Source: CAYRJA01 sp964424455
GTDB lineage: Bacteria; Bacteroidota; Bacteroidia; Chitinophagales; UBA10324
Length of the DNA stretch: 30,234 nucleotides
NCBI GenBank assembly: GCA_964424455.1
Contig: CAYRJA010000031.1
Span: 1 to 30,234, forward strand
Direction: 5' to 3'
In this document: positions 6,481 to 16,400 of the stretch, one piece after another
Numbering within the stretch: the first letter of the stretch is position 1
Layout: each line of letters opens with the position of its first letter
Notes under the pieces: model-generated
The model's input: the letters and a program-made list of their open reading frames with translations, nothing else
Databases searched by the model: none
What the model was told of the DNA's origin: nothing
Translations under genes and position numbers: made by a program

Positions 6481-8343
6481 TTAATGGTGCATTTGTGTTT
6501 CACCCGGTCGCATCGGTTCAGTCTGCGGAATAAAGTCTTCACCGTCTTTGCTGTAATCGTATGGCCAGCGGTAAACTGTTGGTATTTCTCCTTTCCAGTT
6601 ACCATGTCCGGGAACAATGTCTTCTGTTGTCCATTCCAGTGTGTTTGATTTCCATGGATTTTTATCAGTTACCTTTTTACCCTTGAAAATACTGTAAAGG
6701 AAATTGAAAACAAAAAGCAACTGAGCAAGAAACACAACTACTGTTGCAGCGCTGATCACTTCGTTAAGTGTTCCAAATTTATTAAAGGTCTCAAACGCTT
6801 CAAATGTGTAATACCTGCGAGGCATTCCTGCCATTCCTTCATAGTGCATAGGCCAGAAAATAACATACGCACCAATCATAGTAACCCAAAAATGAACAAA
6901 GCCCAGCGTACTATTCATAAAGCGTCCGAACATTTTAGGAAACCAGTGATAAATGCCTGCAAACATTCCAAAGAATGCTGCAACACCCATTACAATATGG
7001 AAGTGTGCAATTATAAAATAGGTGTCATGTAACTGGATGTCAAGCGCAGAATTGCCAACAAAAATTCCTGTTAGCCCTCCGGAGATAAACATCGAAATAA
7101 ATCCTACTGCAAACATCATTGCAGGTGTATAGCGGATACTGCCTGCCCAGAGTGTAGCCAGCCAGTTAAATACTTTAATGGCTGATGGAACGGCAATCAA
7201 TAAGGTAAGAAATACAAATACAGAACCTACAAATGGATTCATTCCTGTAACAAACATGTGATGTGCCCATACAGTTAATGAAAGAGTTGCAATAGCAAAC
7301 ATGGAGAGTACCATGGCACGATAACCAAAAATGGGCTTTCGTGAATAAGTAGCAAGTATCTCGGAAATAATTCCAAATGCCGGCAAAATAACAATATACA
7401 CTTCAGGATGACCAAGAAACCAAAATAAGTGCTGGAACAGGATTGGACTGCCCCCGGAATGAGGCATTGCCCCTACTCCACTGATATAAATATCGTGCAG
7501 GTAAAAACTTGTTCCAAGCGTTCTGTCACAAATCAGGAGAATTGCAGCACCAAGTAAAACCGGAAACGAAAGGAGCCCTATTACAGCAGTAATCAACAAT
7601 GCCCAAACCGTCAAAGGCAATTTTGACATTGCCATTCCTTTTGTTCTGAGATTTAATACTGTTGTTATATAATTCAGCCCACCCAGAAGACTGGAAATGA
7701 TAAACAACGCCATACTTATTAGCCAAAGGTCCATCCCCCTGCCTGACCCGGGAGATGCTTCCCGAATAGCGCTTAATGGTGGATAGATTGTCCATCCCGG
7801 AGCAGCAGCGCCGTCGGGAAGGAAAAATGAACTAAACATAATTACTCCTGCTAAGAAGAATATCCAATAGGAAAGCATATTAAGAAAGGGAGAAGCCATA
7901 TCCCTCGCTCCGCATTGCAGTGGAATCAGAAAGTTAGCAAATGTTCCGGTTAATCCTGCAGTTAGCACAAAGAATACAAGGATAGTCCCGTGCATAGTAA
8001 TTAGCATATTGTAAAAATCAGGAGTCATTACTCCTTCCGGTGCCCATCTCTCTCCAAACAATGAAGTAAGGAAATGTAGTTTAGTTCCCGGAAAACCTAA
8101 CTGCATTCTGAAAAGATTAGAAAGCGCTCCACCTATAATTGCCCAAAACATTCCGGTGATAAGAAACTGCTTACCGATAATTTTGTGATCCTGACTGAAT
8201 ATATATTTCTGAATAAAATTCAACTCATGATGTTCACCATGCGTTTCTGCATCATAGTGAATTACACCCTCTGAATCCTGATGATGGGTAGAATCTCCTG
8301 TGTAAGTTTTAACTCCTTGATTTTGCTGAGTAGTAATGCTCAT
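6481..8343 (-). CDS. ctaD: Cytochrome c oxidase subunit I
   Basis: The catalytic subunit of an A1-type heme-copper oxidase, which reduces oxygen to water and pumps protons. Visible ligands are H118 (MHG) and H449 for the low-spin heme, H447 (HFH) for the high-spin heme, and H312, H361 and H362 for CuB. In HPEVY (312-316), Y316 is the cross-linked tyrosine and the glutamate E314 is the A1-type D-channel residue. At 620 residues it is longer than many homologs, mostly through a histidine-rich soluble N-terminus (first 45 residues or so) and a C-terminal tail rich in W, P and acidic residues. Twelve helices are expected. It follows subunit II by 13 bases. Confidence 0.97.
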   Translation of the reverse strand: MSITTQQNQGVKTYTGDSTHHQDSEGVIHYDAETHGEHHELNFIQKYIFSQDHKIIGKQFLITGMFWAIIGGALSNLFRMQLGFPGTKLHFLTSLFGERWAPEGVMTPDFYNMLITMHGTILVFFVLTAGLTGTFANFLIPLQCGARDMASPFLNMLSYWIFFLAGVIMFSSFFLPDGAAAPGWTIYPPLSAIREASPGSGRGMDLWLISMALFIISSLLGGLNYITTVLNLRTKGMAMSKLPLTVWALLITAVIGLLSFPVLLGAAILLICDRTLGTSFYLHDIYISGVGAMPHSGGSPILFQHLFWFLGHPEVYIVILPAFGIISEILATYSRKPIFGYRAMVLSMFAIATLSLTVWAHHMFVTGMNPFVGSVFVFLTLLIAVPSAIKVFNWLATLWAGSIRYTPAMMFAVGFISMFISGGLTGIFVGNSALDIQLHDTYFIIAHFHIVMGVAAFFGMFAGIYHWFPKMFGRFMNSTLGFVHFWVTMIGAYVIFWPMHYEGMAGMPRRYYTFEAFETFNKFGTLNEVISAATVVVFLAQLLFVFNFLYSIFKGKKVTDKNPWKSNTLEWTTEDIVPGHGNWKGEIPTVYRWPYDYSKDGEDFIPQTEPMRPGETQMHH

Positions 8344-8356
8344 TGTTATAAGTGTT

Positions 8357-9403
8357 TTAGAGATTATCCGGTGCGGTTGCAGATGTTACAACATTTGCTA
8401 ATGACGGCTTGTTAAATTTCTTTTCTTCATCTGTTCCTTTAATGGCTGTTTCATAAAATGACGGCTGCTTGGCAAGCCATGCCTGATATTGTTCATGCGT
8501 ATCAACATACACCATCGCTTTCATTGCAGAGTGTCCTTTACCGCAAAGCATATCGCAGTTCATTTCATAATTGAAATTCGGGTTATTGGTTTTCTTCCGC
8601 ATCTCATCTGTTGTAATTGTAGGTGTGAACCAAAAGTGTGTCGGAATTCCCGGCATAGCATCCATCTTTATCCTAAAGTGATTTAGTCCAACACTATGAA
8701 TCACATCACGCGAACCGATTCTGAGTATATAGGGCTTATTCACTTCAAAGTGTAATTCATTAGTCATTACATCATCTAATGCTTTCTGGTCATTAAAATC
8801 CAATCCCAGCGAGTTCACATCATCAATCAAATTAAATTGTTTTTTTCCGAGTTCACCATCTTTTCCCGGATAACGGATAAACCAGTTATACTGTCTCCCT
8901 GTAATCTCCACTTCCCTGGCAGTGTCGGGAGCCGGACCCATAATGCGGAACCAATTGTATAATCCAATAACTATAAGAACAGTAAGTGTGGCGGCGGGGA
9001 TAATTGTCCACAGCATTTCTAATTTATTGTTCTCAGGATAGTAATACGCAACTTTTCCTTTTTTACTGCTATACTTCCATGCGAAGTAAAACAGCGCTAT
9101 ATGGGTTAGAAAGAAAACTATTCCTGTTAAAAGCAAAGTGGTGTTAAACATGGAATCAATCCAGTGTCCGTGTTCTGAAGCTGATTCAGGGAGGTATCTG
9201 TCGCTGAAGTGAATGGCGCTCCATGTTGCTATGACAAGAAACAATACGCCGAAAACAACCCACAACTTTCCGTTTAGTGCATCGGTGTCATAATTTGCTT
9301 TCTCCTCGCCACGGATCTGTGCTACATATTCATTTAATTTTGCAATCTGAAAAAGCAGGATGCCGAATAAGATTACGGCAGCAATGATCAGGTAAATGGT
9401 CAT
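8357..9403 (-). CDS. ctaC: Cytochrome c oxidase subunit II (CuA)
   Basis: The CuA-bearing subunit that receives electrons from cytochrome c or directly from the alternative complex III. The C-terminal cupredoxin domain keeps H236 (DVIHSVG), C283, C287, H291 and M294 (CDMLCGKGHSAM). The position usually filled by glutamate (CxExC) is M285; that residue contributes only a backbone oxygen, so function should be retained. Four hydrophobic segments (1-20, 46-62, 88-108 and 130-150) precede the domain instead of the usual two. There is no C-terminal heme c domain, so this is not a caa3 subunit. A 191-base gap upstream separates it from actF and probably holds its own control region. Confidence 0.95.
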   Translation of the reverse strand: MTIYLIIAAVILFGILLFQIAKLNEYVAQIRGEEKANYDTDALNGKLWVVFGVLFLVIATWSAIHFSDRYLPESASEHGHWIDSMFNTTLLLTGIVFFLTHIALFYFAWKYSSKKGKVAYYYPENNKLEMLWTIIPAATLTVLIVIGLYNWFRIMGPAPDTAREVEITGRQYNWFIRYPGKDGELGKKQFNLIDDVNSLGLDFNDQKALDDVMTNELHFEVNKPYILRIGSRDVIHSVGLNHFRIKMDAMPGIPTHFWFTPTITTDEMRKKTNNPNFNYEMNCDMLCGKGHSAMKAMVYVDTHEQYQAWLAKQPSFYETAIKGTDEEKKFNKPSLANVVTSATAPDNL

Positions 9404-9456
9404 AGTGTCAAAAGATTACATAGGGTTGAACTGAAAAGAAACTATCAAGTAGATTT

Positions 9457-9473
9457 TTGAAACAATGTTTCAA
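9457..9473. promoter_or_regulatory. 17-bp palindrome upstream of ctaC
   Basis: TTGAAAC-AAT-GTTTCAA is a perfect 7-bp inverted repeat with a three-base centre, 53 bases before the ctaC start codon on the - strand. No T-run follows it on the - strand, so it fits an operator better than a terminator. It lies in the only sizeable gap between the act and cta genes (9404-9594). No strict TAnnTTTG element was found there. Which regulator binds is unknown. Confidence 0.4.
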
Positions 9474-9594
9474 CAACCTTTTTTTATTTGAGTTCATTAT
9501 TTAATGCTTATTTTAAAAAATGAACGTAACTAATTAAAAATCAAAACGAATCCAAAACATCTATTTTACTGTATGCCAAAATACAGAACAAGGA

Positions 9595-10773
9595 TTAAAT
9601 TGTATGATGTATGCTCTCCTGAAGGAATGGATGATTCTTTGCTACTAAAGGAGCTTTTGCTAATTGACTAAACACTACATAAATCAATGCTCCTGTAAAT
9701 AAGCAAGGCAGTCCTATTTCAAGAAATCCGAATCCGTGTTTTTCACCAACAGTTCCCGGCATAACCATTAAATAAAAATCAATAAAATGTCCAATAAGAA
9801 TAATCCATGCAACAAGTACTAAGCGACCCATATTGCGTTTTGCATCTCTTGACATGAGTAACAGAAACGGAAGTACAAAGTTGATGATAAAAATAGCATA
9901 GAACAGAACTCCATAACTTTCATATCTCTGTTGGAAATAAATAGTTTCTTCCGGTATATTGGCATACCAAATCAACATGAACTGGCAGAATATTAAGTAT
10001 GTCCAGAATATACTGAACGCAAACATCATTAATCCAAGATTATGCAAATGATTGTCATTAACCATCTGCAGTCCTCCTCTTTTCTTTACATAAATAACAA
10101 TAAGTGTCAGCGCTGCAATAGAAGCAACCCAGAAACTCGAAAAGCTGTACCATCCATACATAGTGCTGTACCAGTGAGTGTCTATTGACATCAGCCAGTC
10201 CCACGCAGAAACAGAAATGTAAACAGCAAAAAATGGAATGAATACAGAAGCAATAACCAAACTTCTTTTATACATGGAGGTATCTCCTTCCTGTAATGTA
10301 TCTTCTTTCAAAGATGCTTTTCTCAGCAGTAGCGCACATCCAACCAGCACACCTAAGAAAATAGCAAAGCGGATAAAGAAAAAGGGAAGATTCAGATAAC
10401 CTAATTTGCCTGCTATAACAGGGTCGTTCTTTGCTTCTTCATGTGTCCATTCATACAGACTATGATGACCGAAAATTAAAACTAAAAGAAGTACAACCGA
10501 AATAACCGGCATCCATCCGATAAAAGCCTCTTTCACTCTTTTAATAACTATTCCCCATCCGCCCCATCCGAGATAGTGTGCTGCAATAGAAAACACAACG
10601 CCCATTCCGATACCCAGAAAAAATACGCTGTTCAATAACAGGTTTGCCCAAACACGGTTGATTTCGTCGCCTTTGTAAACTACAAATCCTGCGATTAATG
10701 CAACAAGCCCTATTACCATAAGAGCGAAGCTGATCGTTTTTAGTTTTGACGGGAAGCTAAATGTTTCGTTCAT
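9595..10773 (-). CDS. actF: Alternative complex III subunit ActF, quinol-binding membrane subunit
   Basis: A 392-residue integral membrane protein with about ten helices, related to the NrfD/PsrC-like ActC subunit. In alternative complex III it pairs with ActC in the membrane. It is the last act gene in the usual order A-B-C-D-E-F, 22 bases after actE. The segment AWDWLMSIDTHWYSTMYGWYSF (interior, about positions 10129-10194) is a conserved feature of the ActF family. The length is ordinary. No cofactor motif is visible. The assignment rests strongly on gene order and on this conserved segment. Confidence 0.92.
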   Translation of the reverse strand: MNETFSFPSKLKTISFALMVIGLVALIAGFVVYKGDEINRVWANLLLNSVFFLGIGMGVVFSIAAHYLGWGGWGIVIKRVKEAFIGWMPVISVVLLLVLIFGHHSLYEWTHEEAKNDPVIAGKLGYLNLPFFFIRFAIFLGVLVGCALLLRKASLKEDTLQEGDTSMYKRSLVIASVFIPFFAVYISVSAWDWLMSIDTHWYSTMYGWYSFSSFWVASIAALTLIVIYVKKRGGLQMVNDNHLHNLGLMMFAFSIFWTYLIFCQFMLIWYANIPEETIYFQQRYESYGVLFYAIFIINFVLPFLLLMSRDAKRNMGRLVLVAWIILIGHFIDFYLMVMPGTVGEKHGFGFLEIGLPCLFTGALIYVVFSQLAKAPLVAKNHPFLQESIHHTI

Positions 10774-10795
10774 TGAGAATTATTTTTCTGACTGA

Positions 10796-11443
10796 TTATT
10801 GTTTTGTAGTACTTGCTGAAGTTGAAGAAGGATTTGCTTTAATATAATCTGCCTGCATGGATTTTACATAAGCGATTACTTCCCACATCTGATTTCTGTC
10901 GAGTTGTGTAGAGTAAGATCCCATCAGATTTTTTCCATAGTGAGCCGAGAAAAACATTTTTCCTTCAGGAAGATGTAGTAAGTTATCCGAAAAGTAAGAA
11001 GGCGGAGGTGGGTACTTAGAGGTTACATTATCTCCTACTACTATATGTCCACTTGCTTTTCCATCATCACCATGACAAATGGCACAATATATTCCGTACA
11101 ATCTTTTTCCTTCCGCCAAATGGAGCGAGTCCGGTGTAATGGGATTTATCAACTCCTTTCCTGCCGCCTCGTAACCTTCATTGGTGTTTGGGTAGGGGAA
11201 AGGACGGTAATGGCTTTCCTCTCCAATTACTCCCTGATAAAGCGGAATTGTTCCACCTACCGGATTCCCTGCATTTGTGCCATTGGGGAAAAAGCGGTTA
11301 GGTGCATACGTTTCATAAGCGACAGAGTGAGTCATATCAGGCATATATTCTCTGCCGGGAAGTTTCTTGTCGTTCATACAAGAAGTCTGGAAAGCGAGAA
11401 CTATCGCTATCACCAGAGTTATCGTAATGCTGTTTCTTTTCAT
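10796..11443 (-). CDS. actE: Alternative complex III subunit ActE, mono-heme lipoprotein cytochrome c
   Basis: A 215-residue cytochrome c of the alternative complex III, on the outer side of the inner membrane. It has a lipoprotein-type signal: hydrophobic residues 6-19, then QTSC with C22 as the likely lipidated cysteine. One heme c is bound at C120-AICH-124, and M174 (NLMGSY) is the likely sixth ligand. It hands electrons on towards the oxidase or a soluble carrier. It starts 2 bases after actD ends, so translation is probably coupled. Confidence 0.94.
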   Translation of the reverse strand: MKRNSITITLVIAIVLAFQTSCMNDKKLPGREYMPDMTHSVAYETYAPNRFFPNGTNAGNPVGGTIPLYQGVIGEESHYRPFPYPNTNEGYEAAGKELINPITPDSLHLAEGKRLYGIYCAICHGDDGKASGHIVVGDNVTSKYPPPPSYFSDNLLHLPEGKMFFSAHYGKNLMGSYSTQLDRNQMWEVIAYVKSMQADYIKANPSSTSASTTKQ

Positions 11444-11445
11444 AA

Positions 11446-11982
11446 TTAATATCTTCTCTTTAATTCTCTCTCTTTAATTTCTTCTGCCCCCGTTTCTTTC
11501 AGCAGTTGATTAATCTTGTCAATTTCCGCCGAAGAAGTTTTTTCATCCACATTAAATACTACGCCGAATTTATCGTCCGTTGTTCGCGGATCCAATACTT
11601 CACGAAGTTTACCTGGATACATCCGGCAGCGAATCAGCCATGTCAATGTCATACCAATGGCAGAACACAGTACTGTAAATTCAAACATAATCGGGATGAA
11701 TGCAGGGAATGAGAAATACGGTTTACCACCAAAGTTTAGAGGCCAATCAACTACAAACACCCATGTCATAAAGAAAAAGGCAACGGATGTTCCGAACAAT
11801 CCATAAATAAAGCCGGTGATATGCAGTCTTGATTCCTTTAACCCAAGTGCATCATCTATTCCATGAACTGCATGAGGCGACATCACATCATGGACGTTTA
11901 CTCCGTTGCTACGGATTTTTTTAATTGCATTGACAACAACTTCGCTGTCACCATAAATGCCTACGATATATTTATTACTCAT
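11446..11982 (-). CDS. actD: Alternative complex III subunit ActD (DUF3341)
   Basis: A 178-residue protein of the DUF3341 family, found only with this complex. The N-terminal soluble part (1-55) is followed by two membrane helices (about 57-80 and 95-118) and a charged C-terminal part. No cofactor motif is visible; in known complexes ActD is a structural subunit with no redox centre. Its start overlaps the end of actC by 8 bases (11975-11982), and it ends 2 bases before actE begins, which points to coupled translation in one operon. Confidence 0.94.
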   Translation of the reverse strand: MSNKYIVGIYGDSEVVVNAIKKIRSNGVNVHDVMSPHAVHGIDDALGLKESRLHITGFIYGLFGTSVAFFFMTWVFVVDWPLNFGGKPYFSFPAFIPIMFEFTVLCSAIGMTLTWLIRCRMYPGKLREVLDPRTTDDKFGVVFNVDEKTSSAEIDKINQLLKETGAEEIKERELKRRY

Positions 11983-13408
11983 GATTAGGATGATTTGCCT
12001 GAAATGTCATTGAAGGTGCACTATGTCCGTGTGAATGGGCTGCCGCCGCTTTCTGTGAATCACCTGCAATTTTCAAAATATGTTTGGTTTCCGCCATCGC
12101 AATCACCGGAAGTGTTTTTGCGAAAAGAAGGAAAAGTGTTAAGAACAATCCCAGGGTTCCAATAAAGAAACTGATTTCTACCCATGTAGGCGAATAGTAT
12201 GCCCATGCGGACGGAAGATAATCACGATGAACAGATGTTACAATAATCACGAAACGCTCAAACCACATTCCCACATTGATGATAATAGACATAAAGAAAG
12301 TGAACCACACATTTCTGCGTAAAGGTTTTACCCAAAATAATTGTGGTGAAAGCACATTACAAGTCATCATACTCCAATAAGCCCAGAAGTAAGGACCCAA
12401 AGCGCGATTTGCAAATGCATATTGTTCATACATATTTCCTGAATACCATGCTGTAAACAACTCTGTCAGATAAGCACAGCCAACAATGGAGCCGGTCAGT
12501 GTAATGATTTTATTCATTGATTCGATATGCTCTATTGTAATATATTGTTCAAGACTCAGTACTTTTCTTGCAACAATCATGAGTGTTAACACCATTGCAA
12601 ATCCTGAGAAAATAGCTCCTGCAACAAAGTAAGGCGGGAAAATAGTGGTATGCCAGCCGGGAACTACCGAAGTGGCAAAGTCAAAGGATACGATAGTGTG
12701 AACTGAAAGTACAAGTGGAGTAGAAATTCCCGCAAGCACAAGCGAGAGTGATTCATGCCGCTGCCAGTGCTTTGCAGAACCAACCCAGCCGAAACTCAGT
12801 ACTCCATAAGCAAATTTACGCAACTTGGTCTTTGCTCTGTCGCGGATGGTAGCAAGGTCGGGTATGATTCCGCTGTACCAGAATAAAACTGAAACAGTGA
12901 AATAAGTAGATATAGCAAACACATCCCACAAAAGCGGAGAGTTGAAATTAACCCAAAGCGGTCCCCTTGAATTAGGATAGGGGAAGTTATAAAATGCAAG
13001 CCAAACTCTTCCCATGTGAAATATAGGAAAAAGACCTGCACAAACCACTGCAAATAAAGTCATCGCTTCTGCCGAACGGTTGATTGCCATTCTCCAATGT
13101 TGACGGAATAATAAAAGAATGGCAGAGATAAGTGTTCCGGCATGACCGATACCAATCCACCAAACAAAGTTAGTGATATCCCATCCCCATCCTACTGTAC
13201 GGTTCAGCCCCCATGTTCCAATACCGAACCATACAGTCCATGTAATAACAAAAAATCCCCATAACATTACCAGACCGGTAAATGTGATGGCAAGAATCCA
13301 CTTGATAGATGGTTTTGCTTCAACGGGGCGGCATATATCTTCTGTAATCTGATGAAGATTCTTATCGCCGTAAATTAATGGTGCCCTGATGGCTGATTCT
13401 GCGTGCAT
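11975..13408 (-). CDS. actC: Alternative complex III subunit ActC, NrfD-like quinol oxidase subunit
   Basis: A 477-residue membrane protein of the NrfD/PsrC family with about ten helices. In alternative complex III it forms the quinol-binding site near the Fe-S subunit ActB. Features typical of ActC include VWWIGIGHAGTLISAILLL near residues 96-114 and a C-terminal histidine-rich tail (HSHGHSAP). No metal motif is expected. The protein starts at 13408, 52 bases after actB, and its end overlaps actD by 8 bases. Confidence 0.95.
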   Translation of the reverse strand: MHAESAIRAPLIYGDKNLHQITEDICRPVEAKPSIKWILAITFTGLVMLWGFFVITWTVWFGIGTWGLNRTVGWGWDITNFVWWIGIGHAGTLISAILLLFRQHWRMAINRSAEAMTLFAVVCAGLFPIFHMGRVWLAFYNFPYPNSRGPLWVNFNSPLLWDVFAISTYFTVSVLFWYSGIIPDLATIRDRAKTKLRKFAYGVLSFGWVGSAKHWQRHESLSLVLAGISTPLVLSVHTIVSFDFATSVVPGWHTTIFPPYFVAGAIFSGFAMVLTLMIVARKVLSLEQYITIEHIESMNKIITLTGSIVGCAYLTELFTAWYSGNMYEQYAFANRALGPYFWAYWSMMTCNVLSPQLFWVKPLRRNVWFTFFMSIIINVGMWFERFVIIVTSVHRDYLPSAWAYYSPTWVEISFFIGTLGLFLTLFLLFAKTLPVIAMAETKHILKIAGDSQKAAAAHSHGHSAPSMTFQANHPNHE

Positions 13409-13460
13409 AATTTCTTAATTGCGAGTATGATGTTTGAATCTAATTTTCTGTTTAATTTTT

Positions 13461-16400
13461 TTACGCCTGGTTTTCTTCTGTATTTCTCACCTTCGTCATA
13501 TAGCCAACACTTGGCATCGTATGAAGGTCAGCCAATACATAGTAAGTTCTTTCGTTTTCCTGCAGCTTTGAAACTTCGCTTTCCTTATCATTCACATTAC
13601 CAAATACAATAGCATCAGCTGGGCAAGCGGTCTGGCAAGCGGTTTTAATTTCTCCATCCATTAACGGACGATTATTTTTCTTGGCATTTAATTTTCCATC
13701 CTGAATACGCTGTACGCAGAAACTGCATTTTTCCATAACTCCTCTGGACCGAACTACAACATCAGGATTCAGCACCATGCGTGTTAAATCATCAAGCATC
13801 ATAGTTACACCGGCATTTGCTGGGCTTTCTATATCGCTGCCATAAGTATTCCATGGGAAACTGTCTGCGCCTGTGTAATCGTACCAGTTAAAACGACGAA
13901 CTTTGTAAGGACAGTTGTTTGCACAATAACGAGTACCGATACAACGATTGTAAGCCATTTGGTTGAGTCCTTCACTGCTGTGGTTGGTTGCTGCAACCGG
14001 GCAAACATTTTCGCAAGGTGCATTTTCGCAATGCTGACAAAGCATAGGTTGGTGAACCACTTCTACATTCTCCCAATCTTCTACATCGCGATATTGATTC
14101 TGGAATCCTTCACTTTGAGAGTTAGTCTCTTTTGTAATCTTCTCATCATTCTTTCCTGCAAAAGAATAATAACGGTCAATTCGCATCCAGTGCATTTCAT
14201 GAACACGCCGTACTTCATTTTTGCCTACTACAGGTACATTATTCTCTACACCGCAACCTACTATACATGCTCCACAGCCAATACATGCGTTCAAGTCAAT
14301 AGACATTCCCCACTTTAATCCGTTGTATTCATGCTTTGGGTAAAGTGTTTCGTGAAGGATCTTATCATACTCTTCCATTTCCTCATTACCAGCTATTCGG
14401 TTTTTCTTATACTCAGCAAGAGTAGTTTCTTTAATAATCGGGCGTCCTTCAAAAGTTCCATGTGTCTGTGTCATGGCTAACTCATATTTTTTGCCCAATG
14501 GTGTAATTGTAACACCTGATGTAGCATACACAAATGTATCACCATTGAATGAAATAAAAGGATAAGCATTTTTACCCACTCCGTCTCCTGCTTTACCTGA
14601 TTTTTCTCTGCCATAGCCCAGCGCTATGGAAACAGTATTGTTCGCCTGTCCGGGCTGTAACAGCACCGGAAGCTGAATACTTGCATTTGCAGTTTTTACT
14701 TCTACCATGTCGCCATCCAGTAAATTCTTTTCTTTGGCAAACGGTACCGGAATAGTAACCACATTATCCCAAACTATTTTAGTAACCGGATCCGGCATTT
14801 CCTGCAACCATGGTGTATTGGCAAATTTGCCATTACCTATTCCGACACTTTCATAAACTGATAATTCCCAACCTGACTTGTTTGAAGCGCCTGCAACAGC
14901 AGAAGCCGCAGCAGTGACATCAGCGGAAAAATTAACTGATGCCGGAGTTAATGCTGAATTTTCATAGACACCGTTTCTTACAATATCATCCCATGGCGAA
15001 GTGGTAATATTTTTTGTCCAGTACTTCCGTATGTAAGCATCGAAAGTATCTGTATTTCCTGCCCAACGGAGTAAGCTTTCCTGTGCTTGCCGCGTTTTGA
15101 AAAGCGGATTAATAGTCGGCTGACATAAGCTAAACTTACCTTTTACCGGCTCTGCATCATTCCAGCTTTCCAGATAATGACTATCAGGGCAAGCATACTG
15201 CACTAATGAAGTGGTTTCATCTTCACGATCGTTGAAAGAAATAGTAGTCCCTACTTTTTTCATCGCATCGGCAAAATTCTTCCCGAGTGAGTAAACAGGA
15301 TTAGAATTGTAAACTATGAGTGCATCAATTTTCCCTGCATTCATGTCGTTCACTAATTCCATTACTTCCTTATCATAACCCTGTGAGAGGTTACTGTAAT
15401 TTTCAATATCAACAGTAGTTCCATAATTGCCAAGCATATAATTGATGGCATTTACCAGAACCTGAACATTTGAATCATTTGAACCGCAAACTACGAGCGA
15501 CATACCCTTAGCAGCCCACAAATCTGCCGCTGCTTTTGATAACGCTTTAGTTGCCTTAGCTGAAATATTTCCTGCTGTTACAGCAGACTTGCCGGCAAGC
15601 GTTGCAATATTGTTGTACAATGTTGCTATTGCACTTCCTGTATCGGAGTCTTTTACAACTACTCTCTTGTCAGCATTTGTTCCTGTAAGTGACAGGTTTG
15701 CTTCAAAATGATAGTGGCGCGACATTTCAGGATTCTCCGCTTTCAGCTTTCTGTTTTTCACATACTGCTTTGTGTATTCAATGGGAGAAATCCATGTACC
15801 AAGAAAATCAGCCGCTACTGAAACAACCACTTTTGCTTTATCAAAACGATAGCCCGGAATCACTCTTTTACCAAATGATTTTTCATTTGCCATCAGAATT
15901 CCCGCACAGGAAACCGGTTCGTAAGTAATATGTTTTGTATTCGGAAATGCTGCAGCAAAATCAGCAATAGCTGACTTGGTAGAAGGGCTTGTTAAAGTAG
16001 AAGACAGAATACGAATAGTTCCACTTTTCCCTTTAACCTCGTTCAGCTTAGCTGTAACAGCGCTGTCTATTTTACTCCAGTCTGTATCTGCTTTGTCCAT
16101 CTTAGGACCCTTTAATCTGCCTTTGTCATACAAAGAAAGAATAGATGCCTGAGTACGTGCATTGGTCCCGCCTTGTGTTACAGATGAGAATTTGTTTCCT
16201 TCGATTTTAATTGGTCTGCCGTCGCGCACTTTCACCAATACGCTGCAGTAGTCATTACCATCAGAGTAAGTAGATGCATAGTAATTGGCAAGACCCGGAA
16301 CAATTTCTTCCGGCTTGATCACATACGGTATTGCCTTCTCAACCGGGATTTTACAGCTTGCTGCAATAGTGGCTGCAGTCAGACTGAACCCCATCATCTT

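Noticed and set aside
7526..7795. 89-codon open frame on the - strand inside ctaD
   Set aside because: It lies fully within the conserved subunit I gene in another frame and shows no family features.
9492..9525. Stem GTTCATT / AATGAAC between actF and ctaC, considered as a terminator
   Set aside because: The loop is 20 bases and no T-run follows on the - strand, so termination of the act genes is not supported.
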